64,000 bases of DNA from Thermothelomyces thermophilus ATCC 42464 (lineage: Eukaryota > Ascomycota > Sordariomycetes > Sordariales > Chaetomiaceae): the NCBI RefSeq assembly GCF_000226095.1, contig NC_016478.1, positions 1-64,000 on the forward strand, given 5' to 3'. How positions within the stretch are numbered: the first letter of the stretch is position 1; the number at the start of each line of letters is the position of its first letter. Below the pieces are notes generated by a model. That model was given only the letters and a program-made list of their open reading frames with translations. It was not told the DNA's origin and did not search any database. Made by a program: the position numbers and the translations under genes. This document shows, in pieces, positions 1 through 11,068 of this stretch.

Positions 1-156
1 CCCTAACCCTAACCCTAACCCTAACCCTAACCCTAACCCTAACCCTAACCCTAACCCTAACCCTAACCCTAACCCTAACCCTAACCCTAACCCTAACCCT
101 AACCCTAACCCTAACCCTAACCCTAACCCTAACCCTAACCCTAACCCTAACCCTAA
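1..156. repeat. Telomere repeat array, (CCCTAA)26
   Basis: Twenty-six uninterrupted CCCTAA units (TTAGGG on the other strand) run from the first base of the window. This is the canonical telomere repeat of filamentous ascomycetes, so the window begins at a chromosome end. The array joins without any subtelomeric satellite to AT-rich retroelement sequence at 157. Confidence 0.98.
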
Positions 157-3080
157 AGGTATAACTTTTAGAAGAGGCTTATACTTAACAGGTACCATTG
201 CCTATTAGTTAGACAAGAGAGTAATTTTGTAAGTCTAGAGTGGTATTACGGAAACTATAGGTATAGTAGGCTAGGTCTATAAGATTAGCTTTATAGTTAT
301 AGACAGAAGGAAGAGGGCTAGTTCTATAGCATTACTTAATATAAGTATATAGTTCGATTTACGGGCTAAAGGACTTATAGTACTTATAGTAGGTAAGCTA
401 CAAATCTAGAACAAGGTATACAATACTAGTATCGCTGCCCGAAGATTTAGATCTCGCTCTAGATTTAGAGGCGCTTTTAGTTAACTATACATTAGATTAA
501 TCCGGCTTAGAGCCATCGTTAGCTTCTTTAGTAAAGTAGGCGCGGTCGCGATATTCCTTTTGCTAGCAGTTGTCCTTGCCAAATCCAATATACTTTTGGC
601 TACGATTGCCCTACTTATAGCGATCCTAATCGTAGTAATCCTAGTCGTAGCGATCCTAGTTACGGTTATAGTCAAATCCGCGATTACGATCGAACCTATA
701 GTTATAGTTAAATCCGCGGTTACATTCAAATCTACGATCATGCTAGTTATATCTTAGAGACTTGTTATATCTATAGCCGAATTAGTATAGTTAATTAGCG
801 TTATAGCACACAGGCTTATAAAGGCGGTCTTTAGCCTTTAGGTATTTTAGCTTACCGTCTATAGATATCTTCTTCTCTAGATAAGGGTAGTGGTCGAAAG
901 TGGTTGCTAGAACAATAGATCGAGACTACTTAATATACTATATATAGGTCCTAAGTAAAGAGTATCACTAGGGAGAATCTAAATACTACTTAATATAGAG
1001 GTCTATAGCTAATTAGACTTAAACTATAATACCTTGTTAGTTATCGTTATATTCGTTAAGTATATATATCAAGTATACCTAATGAAACATCTTCTATATG
1101 AAGAAACTAAGCGCTTGCTTGTCCTTCGTGATATCCTTTAGATATAGGCTAGCTTCGTTAAACTTACAAGTAGTAGTTATAGCGTTAGGTATAAAGCGCT
1201 CCTATAGTCGATCTATAATAGCTTAAAGACCTTATTTATATAATTATCTATATATAGAGCTGTTTAACTCGTTAGTCTACCAAATGATAGCTAGGCCGCT
1301 AAGAAGGGTCTAGAAGAAGGATAGAATCTACGCCTTAACGCTACTATTAGGGTCGCTTTCTAGGAAGGTTTTAATACGGTTAGCGAAGTAGTAGACGTTA
1401 GTAAATACCAGATTCTTACTATTATTAATAATACCTAAGGAATATAGGTTAGGGAAGGAAGGATTAAACTAGTTAATATTATCCCTTTTAATCTTAAAGT
1501 CTAAGTAACTCTATATACTTATAATAGTATTATATATTAACTTACGTCTATAATATCTATTGCTATTGTTACTACTAACGTTACTACTGCTACCATTATC
1601 ACCGCTACTACTACTACTACCGCTGTTACTAGAGTACGGAGCGCTATAATAACGTCCTAGGTTCTAGTCTCCTAAAGGTTAGCGATAGTTAAAAGGGATG
1701 TTATCGTCATTATTAGATCCTAAGGAATCAGGTTCTCTACCTCCGCTACTACTAGTTACGAAGTATAGGATCTTATATAAAGACTATATACGTTTAGGGT
1801 AGCTAAGATTATAATAATAGCTAATTCCTATACCTTTAGGAGGTATAGGAAAAGTACTACTATTACGTTATATATCTTCTATAATGCTACTAACTTGCTA
1901 GACTTCTTCTATAATAGCGCTTAATCTAGTAAGATCAAAGGAAGATTACTACTAACTAGGCAATTAATCGTCGTTTTCGCCATCTTAACTATATATTATA
2001 TTAACTATTTCCTTTATCTATATTACTATCTAGCTAAGTACGTTTCTATACTATAATATATATATTTTTAGATCCTTGATACGATTAAATATCGGATCTA
2101 TTATTATTAATACGTCCTTCTCTAGGCAGCTATAGAGTCGATCTTTGACTCCCTTTAGGTAGCTTATAAAGCTATAATCTATCCTAACTATACTTTTCTC
2201 AAGCTACTACGACAATTTATAGATAGCTCCTTTGGTCTTATTAGAAAAGCGGTTAGTTCGTTCCTTTAACTAGTTAAATCGAAGATCTATTTTGCTATTT
2301 AGCTAGCTTATCGTTTCCTTATTAGCGCCGAAATTGTCGGGTTTAGCTTAATATAGCTTATAGTCGTTAGCAAATCCGAGTAGCGATTCTAGCTCCTATA
2401 GAGGTTCTTCTTAAGGTTAGTCGTCAAGATCCAATACCTACGCTTATAGTGTATAAGGCATCTTATTATGCCTTTATAGTATGCTCTTAGCAAAGTCAGA
2501 TAGTTCCTTATATAATAGCTTTTTAAAAGGGGAATTTAAAGGATAAGGAGGGCTAGGAGGGTCCTCTATAAGAAAGGATCCTAGGGTTAATATAGGATTT
2601 ACCTAGCTACCAGTTACTAAGTTGCTAGGGTCAAACGAAGATAGGGTTAATAGATAGGAGGAGGAGATAGGTAGATAGATAACTACCCTAGTTACTAAGT
2701 CGCTAGGAACAGAGGGATTTTATGGTAGTTATAATAGAATTGCCTAGTTTAGTTACTAAGTTACTAAGACCGAATGTAACCATCGCAAAAGTGGTACTAA
2801 ACTGATCATTAACGCGATTCAATTCTAGTGCTAATGGTTTTTAGATGGTTAGAGCAGAGTTTCCACTACCATTTGATAGAAGATGGTTCTAATTGATGGA
2901 AGAAAAGTTGGTAAGTTGTAAATAGTTCAAAAGATCGATGTCTCCTTCCTACGTTTACTAGCTCTATAGCTCTATATAAGTAGAGGATAGGAACAAAGAA
3001 CCCTCCGTTTGCCAGCCTGTTTGCTAGATCTATAGGTCTTATCTTATCTAGCCCTATATAATGGACGCGTCCGTAGATAA
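157..3080 (-). mobile_element. RIP-mutated retroelement remnant with gag-like region, cut off by the telomere
   Basis: This AT-rich stretch is full of TA dinucleotides and nearly devoid of CpA/TpG, so I read it as RIP-mutated. On the minus strand, about 1700 to 1080, a stop-riddled frame reads like a retrotransposon gag: an N-R-I-K-T-F-L segment, then a leucine-rich segment with an A-I-I-W core, in the style of fungal gag proteins. A basic low-complexity part follows at about 780-480. Polymerase sequence would lie further left, where the telomere now starts, so the element appears truncated by the chromosome end. No LTR pair or intact frame is visible. The superfamily is not certain; Gypsy-like gag is my best guess. 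Confidence 0.5.
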
Positions 3081-3095
3081 CGTACTACATTAAGT

Positions 3096-3237
3096 ATATT
3101 AGTATTCTAGATTAGGCGTTAAATGAGGGATAGAGGTTTTTATCTGGCCTATTAGGTATAGTTTCCTTTGTATATAATTAGAGAGGCTCTAGTATACTTA
3201 TTACTATAGTAGTATAAGATTAATAATAATAATAATA
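3096..3237 (+). mobile_element. 3' end fragment of a Tad1-like LINE with (TAA)n tail
   Basis: The sequence from GTATATTAGTATTCTAGATT through a TAATAATAATAA tail closely matches the 3' ends of the two LINE copies near 56325-56475 (plus) and 56525-56690 (minus). It includes the shared block about a dozen bases further on with TATTAGGTATAGTTTCCTTT. Only the last 140 bases are present, as expected for a severely 5'-truncated LINE insertion or a rearranged piece. Confidence 0.7.
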
Positions 3238-3315
3238 TATTTATAATGCCTATTATATAGCTATAATGGCTTATATATAGTTAAGAGTAGTACTATTAGT
3301 TAGTATATTTAGAGA

Positions 3316-3380
3316 ATTTTCTAGTAATAGTAGTTTTATATGTTTTGGTAAGGTATTTACAAAGGTATAAGAGAAGCTAG
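3316..3380 (-). repeat. Inverted match to the block at 51285-51345
   Basis: Read on the minus strand, this stretch matches 51285-51345 over about 55 bases (shared cores CTTCTCTT, ACCAAAACATA, AAACTAC, ACTAGAAA/ACTGGAAA). The copy here has C-to-T changes relative to the other, so it is the more RIP-damaged copy. It lies just after the LINE 3' fragment and may be part of a second LINE or an independent small repeat. Confidence 0.6.
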
Positions 3381-3440
3381 TAGGCTAATTACACTAATTG
3401 TATTCAATTTAGGGCCCTTTTATATGTTTAATCTATCTAA

Positions 3441-4053
3441 CTATATATAGCTATATAGCGGTGTGGCCTGCAAAACTAGTGTGGCATGCGTCTATACGTG
3501 TGTATATAGGGAGAGGACAAGGCGTTTGGCGGCCACAGTACTGGACCGACACTTGCACTTGGGGCGGCGTTAAGATGCGGGGTAGGTCTCAAGACCGTTG
3601 GTTTGTCCAGTCACATCTCCAGTCAGCAGCATCGCGGGCCTCACCGCAGATGTTGGCTATGATGACCAGTGTGAAGTAGACACGTACTTTTCAAGGTTCT
3701 GTGCTGTGTGGTTTGTCAAGCAAAGCTAGAATGGTCGTTGTCGTCCTATATTTAAACGTGGTGTATTGCAGCGCAGAATGTGCACATTTGCTAGGTACAT
3801 ACATATATGAAGGACCGCATTTGTGTATGATATCCTGGATGATAACCCTTTCAACTTCCTTCCAACTCTTCTACAGAACTAACCCGTATAGAGCACGATG
3901 GTACGGAGGGTTATCTTTTCGTGTTAGCGCTCTCCAGTCTCTTAGTCAAACAATCCCAACCTTTGCCCTGAGAGCCCAATTTTCCGTATACCTTAAGTAT
4001 CTGACGTATTCTTCACACTTGGCTTCGCCAGCAAGACGAAAGTACCTATAACG
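3441..4053. other. Upstream region of the RdRP gene
   Basis: Base composition returns to normal at about 3440, after the RIP-mutated block. Open frames here (3461-3679, 3701-4051) have no recognisable protein features. I treat the stretch as promoter and 5' leader of the RdRP gene. No clear TATA box was identified. Confidence 0.5.
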
Positions 4054-7000
4054 ATGGAGGTTTTTCTTCGAAATCTACCCGTTCATCTGGCAGACCGGGG
4101 TCTAGAAAAGCAACTTCAACCGTTCATGGAACAGCTATCCATCAAGGAGTACTTGGTTGAGAAACAAAGGAAAACAACGACAGGGCGCATCACGTTTCGC
4201 CACGAGGCCGAGGGTGCGGAATTCTTGAGGCATTATGGAGAAGAACCAATCCATCCGACTCGCTCTCAGGCCTTTCAGCTGCGCAAGCCCAAACACCCAC
4301 CGACGCAAGCCCGTCTGGAGCTGATGGGTCGGAAAGTCTATTGCAAACCCAGTGACAGGAAGCCCGATGAAATCGTACTTAAGGCCATCGAACATGAAGC
4401 CAGCCAGCGCGCCTACGATGAGGCGGACGCGGAGAAGCCGACCAAGACGCTCCAAGCCACCGAGTTGAGTTGTGGCCACCACGCCTTTACCCACGGGAGG
4501 CTGACATTCAACGCCGAATGGACTGTTATTGAGCCTTGTCATGTCAAGTTTGCTCGGAGATACCTCATCATTACTCTGACCAGATGCAAAGTCCAGCTTC
4601 GCATTTTGTACCAGAGCATCGTCGAGCTTCTCTGGCGTCAGAACGGTAGCGCCACAGTCATTCTCTATTGGGCACCGACCATCTTGGAACTGGAACACAC
4701 GGGCTATGAGTTGATTTCCAGTTTCTTGCACAATCGAAAGTCGGCACCCTCACGTCAAAGGCTCGATGCTATCGACCGCGACCACGCCCGCATATCTCCC
4801 TACTGCTTAGTTTATCACTTCCTTGTGCCTGTCCCCATTACCGGACACGTCATGAACGACTTTGAGGTAGAGATGCTGAGGCTCACTCGCGAGGAGCTCT
4901 TTCCAGTCACCCGCTACGAGTTCGGTTTCCAACAAGCAGCCGAGTTGCCATTTGCGGACGCGGCGGCACGCCTGCAGAACCAGCTCGACCAGCACCATCG
5001 CGCCAACTCATTACCATTTGACCTGCTGTTTCTCCTCCAGGCCCTCATGACAAACGGGTACCTTCATCCGACTACCATCTCTGCCCTGGCTCAAAGGTTA
5101 ATCCAGCGCTTCGAGGCGGCCAGGAAGACAGGGGGCCCGCCTCCCGTCTCTGTCGATGCTTTCAAAAAGCTCTTTGACTGGATCGACTACCCGAGTCCCT
5201 ACGGAAACCCGGACATGTTTGAAGTGGACGGTATTATGGCATACCTAGAAGAGTCTGAGTCCCTCGTTCGGGAGGGCGCTTCCCCAAGAGCAAGGATATT
5301 CGAGGAAACCCAGGACAGGACTCGCATCTTTAGAGTGGTTGTCACGCCGACCAGCGTCCTGCTTCACGGCCCAGAGCTTGAACCTATGAACCGTGTCCTC
5401 CGAAAGTTTCCGAACCACTCATACTTCATCAGGGCGCAGTTCTGTGACGAGGCTGGTAATGACCTCTTTTTCAATTCCAAGGTCTCGCTCGACCGCATTT
5501 ACAATCGATTCAAATCCATCCTGTCAGATGGCATACAGATTGCGGGCAGAGTCTATAAGCTCCTGGGTTTCTCTCACTCGTCTCTCCGTGCCCACTCAGC
5601 ATGGTTATCTGCACCCTTCTTTCATCAAAACCAGCGCCACGGTCCTGACTTCATCATCGAGACTCTTGGCGACTTTAACGACATCAGGTCGCCAGCCCGA
5701 CGAGCTGCCCGCATTGGCCAAGCCTTTTCAGAGACGCCTTGGGCCCTTGACCTGGACGAGTACGGGATTCAGGTCTCGAGAATCCCCGACGTTGAGCGGA
5801 ACGGGCGCGTCTTCAGCGATGGGATCGGGACGATTTCTCATGATGCCCTCAGTGCCGTATACAAAGTTATTCCCAAGTCCAAGGGGTTCCCGACTTGCCT
5901 CCAGATTCGCTGGGCCGGAGCCAAGGGAATGTTGGCTTTGGATCCGCTCTTGGAGGGTCGCCGGATATGCATCCGCGACTCCATGATCAAGTTTGCGAGC
6001 AACGACAAGCAGCTCGAAATCTGCGACATGGCGTCCAGACCTATGCCCATGGTCCTGAATCGTCAGCTCATCAAGATTCTCGAAGACATGAAGGCGCCCG
6101 ACGAGTGGTTTCTGAACCTCCAGAGCACCGAGCTTCAGAGATTGCGAGGCATTTCTGCCACGGTGTACAACACGGCCAGCTTCATCAGGATGCAGAAGGT
6201 TGCCGAGAGCATTAAACTACACGATTTCCTCCGCCAGACGGAGGCCATGGGCATCGACTACAGACAAGATAGCTTTCTTCGCGGCGCTGTCGAGATCATC
6301 TTGCTCCGCGAGCTTCGCTTGCTCAAGCACAAGTCCCGTATCCCTGTCCGCGAAGGAATAACCCTTTTTGGAGTCATGGATGAAACAGGGTTTCTCAAAG
6401 AAGGACAAGTATACGTGACGTTCGACACGGAAGAGGGCCGCTACGCTCAGCCCCCGGAACCCGGACCCCTCCTGGTTACCCGCTCGCCCGCATTGCACCC
6501 GGGAGACGTTCAGATTGCCTACAACACGATCCCGCCAGAGGGCCATCCCTTGACCCAGCTCCGCAACTGCCTCGTCTTTAGCAAGTGGGGCTCCCGAGAC
6601 CTCCCTAGCCAGCTCTCTGGCGGCGATTTGGATGGCGATGTGTTCCACGTGATTTGGGACCCCGAAGTGGTCGGCGCCTTGACGACCTATCAGCCTGCTG
6701 ACTATGGGCGAACCACACCCCCGGAGCTCAACAGGCCTGTTACCTTGGCGGACATAGCGTCCTTTTTCGTCGACTTCATGAAGACTGACCAGCTTGGGGT
6801 GATTGCTATCCGTCACATGATCCTAGCTGATCAGAAGGAAGATGGTACACGGGACCAGAACTGTATCGCGCTTGCCGAACTACACTCTTCGGCCGTTGAC
6901 TTCTCTAAAACAGGTCAAGCAGTCGACCTATCTAGGGCACCTCGGGTCCGAAAGTGGAGGCCAGACTTCCTCGCCCCAGGACCGTCGATCACGGTGCATG

Positions 7001-7800
7001 ACAAGTCAAACATTTCTCTTGACGATCACGTCGTACAGGAGGACAGTGACAGCGAGGACGAGGAGGGACAGCCTCGGTACGGATACTACAAATCGGAAAG
7101 GATCATTGGACAACTTTACAGGGCAGTCGACGAACGAAAAATTTGGTCCAAGGACATCAAGATGATCATCAAGCCCAGGGGCCCGTCTTTCTGGGATGAG
7201 ATGCTCGCGGCTCTCAAGCAACGGGTGAGCGAGATAGGACCCGTCGAATGGCGGCATAGGTCGAATCAGGCACTGGGAATTCTTCACGCGTACGTCAGAT
7301 ATTCCGTCGTTATAATTGTACTTGAATATAATACCTAACCTCTTCGCAGCTACGAAGACGCCATTCACGGGGTCATGGTCGACTTAGCAGACCAACCACA
7401 CCAGCCCTTGACGGAACTGGAAGTCTTCGTCGGTTATATCATCAACAAGCGTGGTGGCGTCCAAACTCCCCGACAGCGCGATCGGTCTGTCAAGCTCAAG
7501 GACGAGTTCGAACGCATTGCAACGTGGATCACCCACGAAATGCGCAACCCGCCTTCAGTCAGGGGCTATACTAGTGAGTTGGATGCGCTTGAACTCTGTC
7601 TCGCTTGTCTCTGTATTGGCTGCGAAAAGAGATCTCGGGATACGCGCCCCAGACTTCGCAGTTCCGCTCGGAACCTTGAGAGCTTCAAAGTCGTAGCAGC
7701 CGCGACACTGATACAAGAGCTGAGCGCTCTCCAAAAAAGGAGAGGTATCAAGGAATATCTCCATGACGGCGGCGAGATTTTGGCAGCGAGATTTCAGTAG
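4054..7800 (+). CDS. RNA-dependent RNA polymerase (cellular, SAD-1/RRP-3 type)
   Basis: Two exons, 4054-7289 and 7350-7800, separated by a 60-bp intron (GTACGT...CGCAG), give 1228 residues with exact phase closure. The protein is a eukaryotic cell-encoded RNA-dependent RNA polymerase. In fungi these make double-stranded RNA from single-stranded templates for Dicer in quelling or meiotic silencing. The catalytic DLDGD motif, in the context SGGDLDGDVFHVIWDP, is at residues 858-862 (nt 6625-6639). The family block FSDGIGTIS lies upstream near nt 5811. The N-terminus (MEVFLRNLPVHL) resembles the RRM-like start of SAD-1/RRP-3 proteins rather than QDE-1, but I cannot separate these paralogues by eye. 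Exon 2 supplies the conserved C-terminal SELDALELCLACL segment, so it is genuinely part of the gene. The gene looks intact although it lies 4 kb from the telomere and next to RIP-damaged DNA. Confidence 0.93.
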
Positions 7801-8972
7801 GCGGTAGACTTAACAAGAGTATAATACTGTCAAGGCTGTAGTTCATCAAAGAGGATTGAACCTAAAAGAAAACCCTAAGACCAAAACAAGAGCACGTATC
7901 CTGTGTGATCCTAAATTACCCTACTGTTTTTCTTGCCTGCCAGAACATCCTACACTCTCTATCCTAATTCCTCTCTCTAAAACTGAAATATCATTGAGTT
8001 TTAACAAATTGCTATATTTTAAACTACAAATCTGCTCTTGACATTTCCTAATTGCTTTTCCTATTAACTCTCAATTTCTACCTATTAACCCTAACCAGTT
8101 TAGAGATCCGTAAACCTATTCTTCTCTTCTCTTACATTCTTAACCTCGAAACTTCCTACCTTCTTTACCTTTATATTTATTTCTCTTAGCAAAGACACCG
8201 AATCTGCTCTACTATTTTTCAGCCTTGCCCTCACTCTGATAACTATCCTCCCTCCGTTTTCTATATGATTTGCTGATTCTCGATCTGTCAAACTTCCTTG
8301 CCGTAAAACTTTTTTACCTTTTTATAATAATAACTCTATTCCCATTTCTCTATTGCCTAATGAACCCTGTCGCCCTTACCCGACATTTTTTTCCATAACC
8401 CTAATTAATGATACCTCTCGGGTTTTCCTCCTTTTTCAAGTCTTCTAGTAATCCCTTCTCTAAATCCATCACTCCGAACATTGTTTAACCCTTCCTCGTC
8501 ATTTCCTTCTATCTTGTAAGTATAATCCATATACAAGTTTACTCTAATTAAGCCAAATATTCAACGAGATGACTTGGAGGGGGGGAACCCTCTCTCGTGT
8601 AATCCGTACACAGTAATCTGCGGTGGCAGATCTTGCCTCCGAACCACACATCAAGGCTCCACATACAGCCCATAAAAACAAATCAACCATTCACAACTCG
8701 CCTGTCCCCGCACTCTTACCGGACAAGGTCGGGGAGCCACCCTTGGGCCTGCACGTCGGATCCTCCAAGCGGGTCGGCATGCTTTCTTTGGCTGAATTGA
8801 CCTAACATGTCCCATCAGGGGTCAATTCCTATTGCGGGGCCCCGCTCCCTTATGTGATGACCATCTCAAGCCTCCCCCCTCCTACCACATCTCACCCTTC
8901 TTGTTTTGCCTCCCAGACCTCTTATTAGATATTCTTCATCACGAGAAAAGACCTTCCGTTTGCTCGCCCGCC
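7801..8972. other. Intergenic, pyrimidine-rich, with short telomere-like motifs
   Basis: No credible gene. 7850-8560 is strikingly C/T-rich on the plus strand and carries isolated telomere-like pieces (TTAACCCTAACC near 8086, ATAACCCTAATTAA near 8396). Near 8590 a segment with CCTCTCTCGTGTAATCC resembles the tRNA-like interior of the TRIM at 34217-34659. 8623-8972 should contain the promoter and leader of the MetE-like gene. Confidence 0.5.
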
Positions 8973-9653
8973 ATGCCGCCGTTCCGCGCCGAACATATGG
9001 GCTCCCTCCTACGGCCTCAAAAGCTACTAGAGGTTCGTGCAGCTATCCGTGAAAAGGGTTTAAACCCAGATGAGGCCGGCCTACCTGCTATCGAAGAGGA
9101 GGCTGTAGCAAATATAGTGAAGCTACAGCAGGAGTTAGGCTTTAAGGCGGTGACTAGTGGCGAGTACCCTCGTACCCGTTTTTGGGGTCTTATGTGGCAC
9201 GAGTTTGAGGGTACCGTCCGACTTGAAGACGCCAACGAAGAACTATTTAGACTTTACCATCCCGATGTCTGTTCGCTTGTTTCAGTCTCGCGCAAGGTTA
9301 TGCCAGGAGAGTCGGTCATCACTGGGTCGAAGCTGAGACATAATCCCGAGAAGTCGTGGTCCAACCTCCACGAGCTTCGTCTTGTGCAAAAGTTTGTGCC
9401 GCAGAGCGAGTGGGCAAACATCAAGCTCACCATGATCACGCCAGCCTGGTTTCACATGCGTTACAAGCAAGGCCGGGCTTATACCAAGGAAGCATACGCG
9501 AACGACGCCGAGTACTTCAAGGACGTGGCCAAGGTCTACCAGGCCGAGCTGGATCAGCTCTACAAGGCAGGGCTACGCAACGTTCAGTTTGACGACCCTG
9601 GTCTGGCATGTAAGTGTTCCTGGCCCCTGTTACAGTCTGGGGAATGAGCTCCC

Positions 9654-9694
<41 letters not shown>

Positions 9695-10291
9695 GGTTCG
9701 GCATCTGACCGAGACTCCCTAGACTTTTGTTCCGACAAGTTCCGGCAAGGGTGGGCTGAGGACCCGGACAACATTGGGACCGTCGACGACCTCCTGGACG
9801 CTTACATCGAGCTATACAATGACTGTCTCAGCAAGCTGCCGGCCGACTTCCACACGGGGGTGCACCTCTGTCGCGGAAACTTCATAAGAGGGAAGTTTTT
9901 CGCTGAGGGAGGCTACGACGTGATCGCGCAGAAGCTCTTCCAGAAGCTCAAAGTCAACACCTTCTACCTAGAGTACGACACCGAGCGCGCCGGCGGTTTC
10001 GAGCCGCTCAAGTTCCTCCCCAAGGACAAGAATGTTGTGATCGGGGCCATCTCTACTAAGGTCCGGGAGCTAGAAGACAAGGAAGAAGTAAAGAGACGCA
10101 TCTACCAAGCGGCGGATTTCGTCGCAGAGGGCAGTAACCAGACCCGCGAGGAGGCTCTCAAGCGTATTTCCGTCAGCCCGCAGTGCGGGTTCAGCACCCA
10201 CGAGAGTGGCTACCCGCTTACCGAGGAGGACGAGAAGAAGAAGCTAGCGCTAATCCGGCAGATCGCTGACGAGATCTGGGGCGAGCCGTAA
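8973..10291 (+). CDS. Cobalamin-independent methionine synthase-like (UROD/MetE superfamily) protein
   Basis: Exons 8973-9609 and 9723-10291 give 401 residues. The splice joins QFDDPGLAY to FCSDKFRQGW, a continuity the family demands. The start at 8973 (MPPFRAEHMGSLLRP) is chosen over the open frame's earlier methionine at 8832 because family members begin at this motif. The protein corresponds to the C-terminal barrel of MetE-type enzymes, which use a zinc-activated thiol to accept methyl groups. The zinc-ligand pattern is visible: HxC in VHLCRGN and a later cysteine in SPQCGFST. It is about half the length of a true MetE (around 760 residues) and lacks the N-terminal barrel, so it belongs to the short fungal group of uncertain substrate. 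The 113-bp intron contains a 37-base poly-T run (9656-9692). Confidence 0.88.
9610..9722 (+). other. Intron of the MetE-like gene with a 37-T homopolymer
   Basis: The donor is GTAAGT at 9610 and the acceptor CCTAG ends at 9722. The run of T from 9656 to 9692 occupies a third of the intron. Such a tract is prone to length error in sequencing. Confidence 0.85.
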
Positions 10292-11068
10292 ATTGACTAA
10301 AAAGAGACAGCACAGTCTTAAAGACAGGATTCCGGAGTTCAGAGAGCCATACAAGAGGGTTATCAGTGTTAGCATGGATGTATCAACTACGCCTTCAACG
10401 GCTACAGCAAGCAGGACTGGACAGGAGTTGAAAAGGGGTCGGCGGGTTATACCCACATCTGGACATCAACTTCCAAGAGGGGACTGAATCAGGTGGGGGT
10501 GCATATTCCGGGAGCGGGACGGTCTTCGAGAGCGTGTTCGATGGGTTGGGACGAATTGCAGCATGATGGTGTTCGTTCTAGTTCTTCTCAGGGTTCAGTG
10601 GCTCTGTCACGATGCTGGAAGGTGACTTCTCAAATAGCGTATTAACTCTTGTGCATGCGCATTACTAGGTACTTGATGATTTTGAGGTTTGCTGCGCTTC
10701 TCCACAAGTTCCGGCCCTAATTAGTGCAACAAACAGCCAAGCCACCAACGGCGGAAAAACGCTTTGCCTGTCGAGCATGGCAGCCGGAGCAAGAGCCGGG
10801 CTCCACTGCCTGTCGCGACGTCACGCTCAGCCCCGAGCCGAGCCGCTGCCGGCTTGTCCTTCATACTAGTTCCATCTCGCATTCACGTCGAGTTGGGCCT
10901 CGTAGTTTCTTACCTTTGCAACTTCCATAATCCTATTTCTCTACCTGGCCGTGTGCCTTACTGACGCGGACTCTTCTGCTGTGCTATCTCCTGATCAAAC
11001 GTTCTATATTCATCGTCACTCGAGGTACTGCTCTGTTTCCCTCCACCCTCCCCTTTGCAACTTGAACC
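10292..11068. other. Intergenic region between the MetE-like and hydrolase genes
   Basis: I see no supported gene. It should hold the 3' end of the upstream gene and the promoter of the hydrolase gene. A pyrimidine-rich leader immediately precedes the ATG at 11069. Confidence 0.5.

Noticed and set aside
157-3080. CRISPR-like or satellite arrays next to the telomere
   Set aside because: The apparent repetition is low-complexity TA-rich sequence from RIP; no regular spacers or repeat units were found.
6217-6816. 199-residue minus frame inside the RdRP gene
   Set aside because: It is opposite the catalytic domain exon and has no family features.
9614-9722. Protein start at 9614 with a poly-phenylalanine tract
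   Set aside because: The phenylalanines are the poly-T of the MetE-like intron; the true exon begins at 9723.
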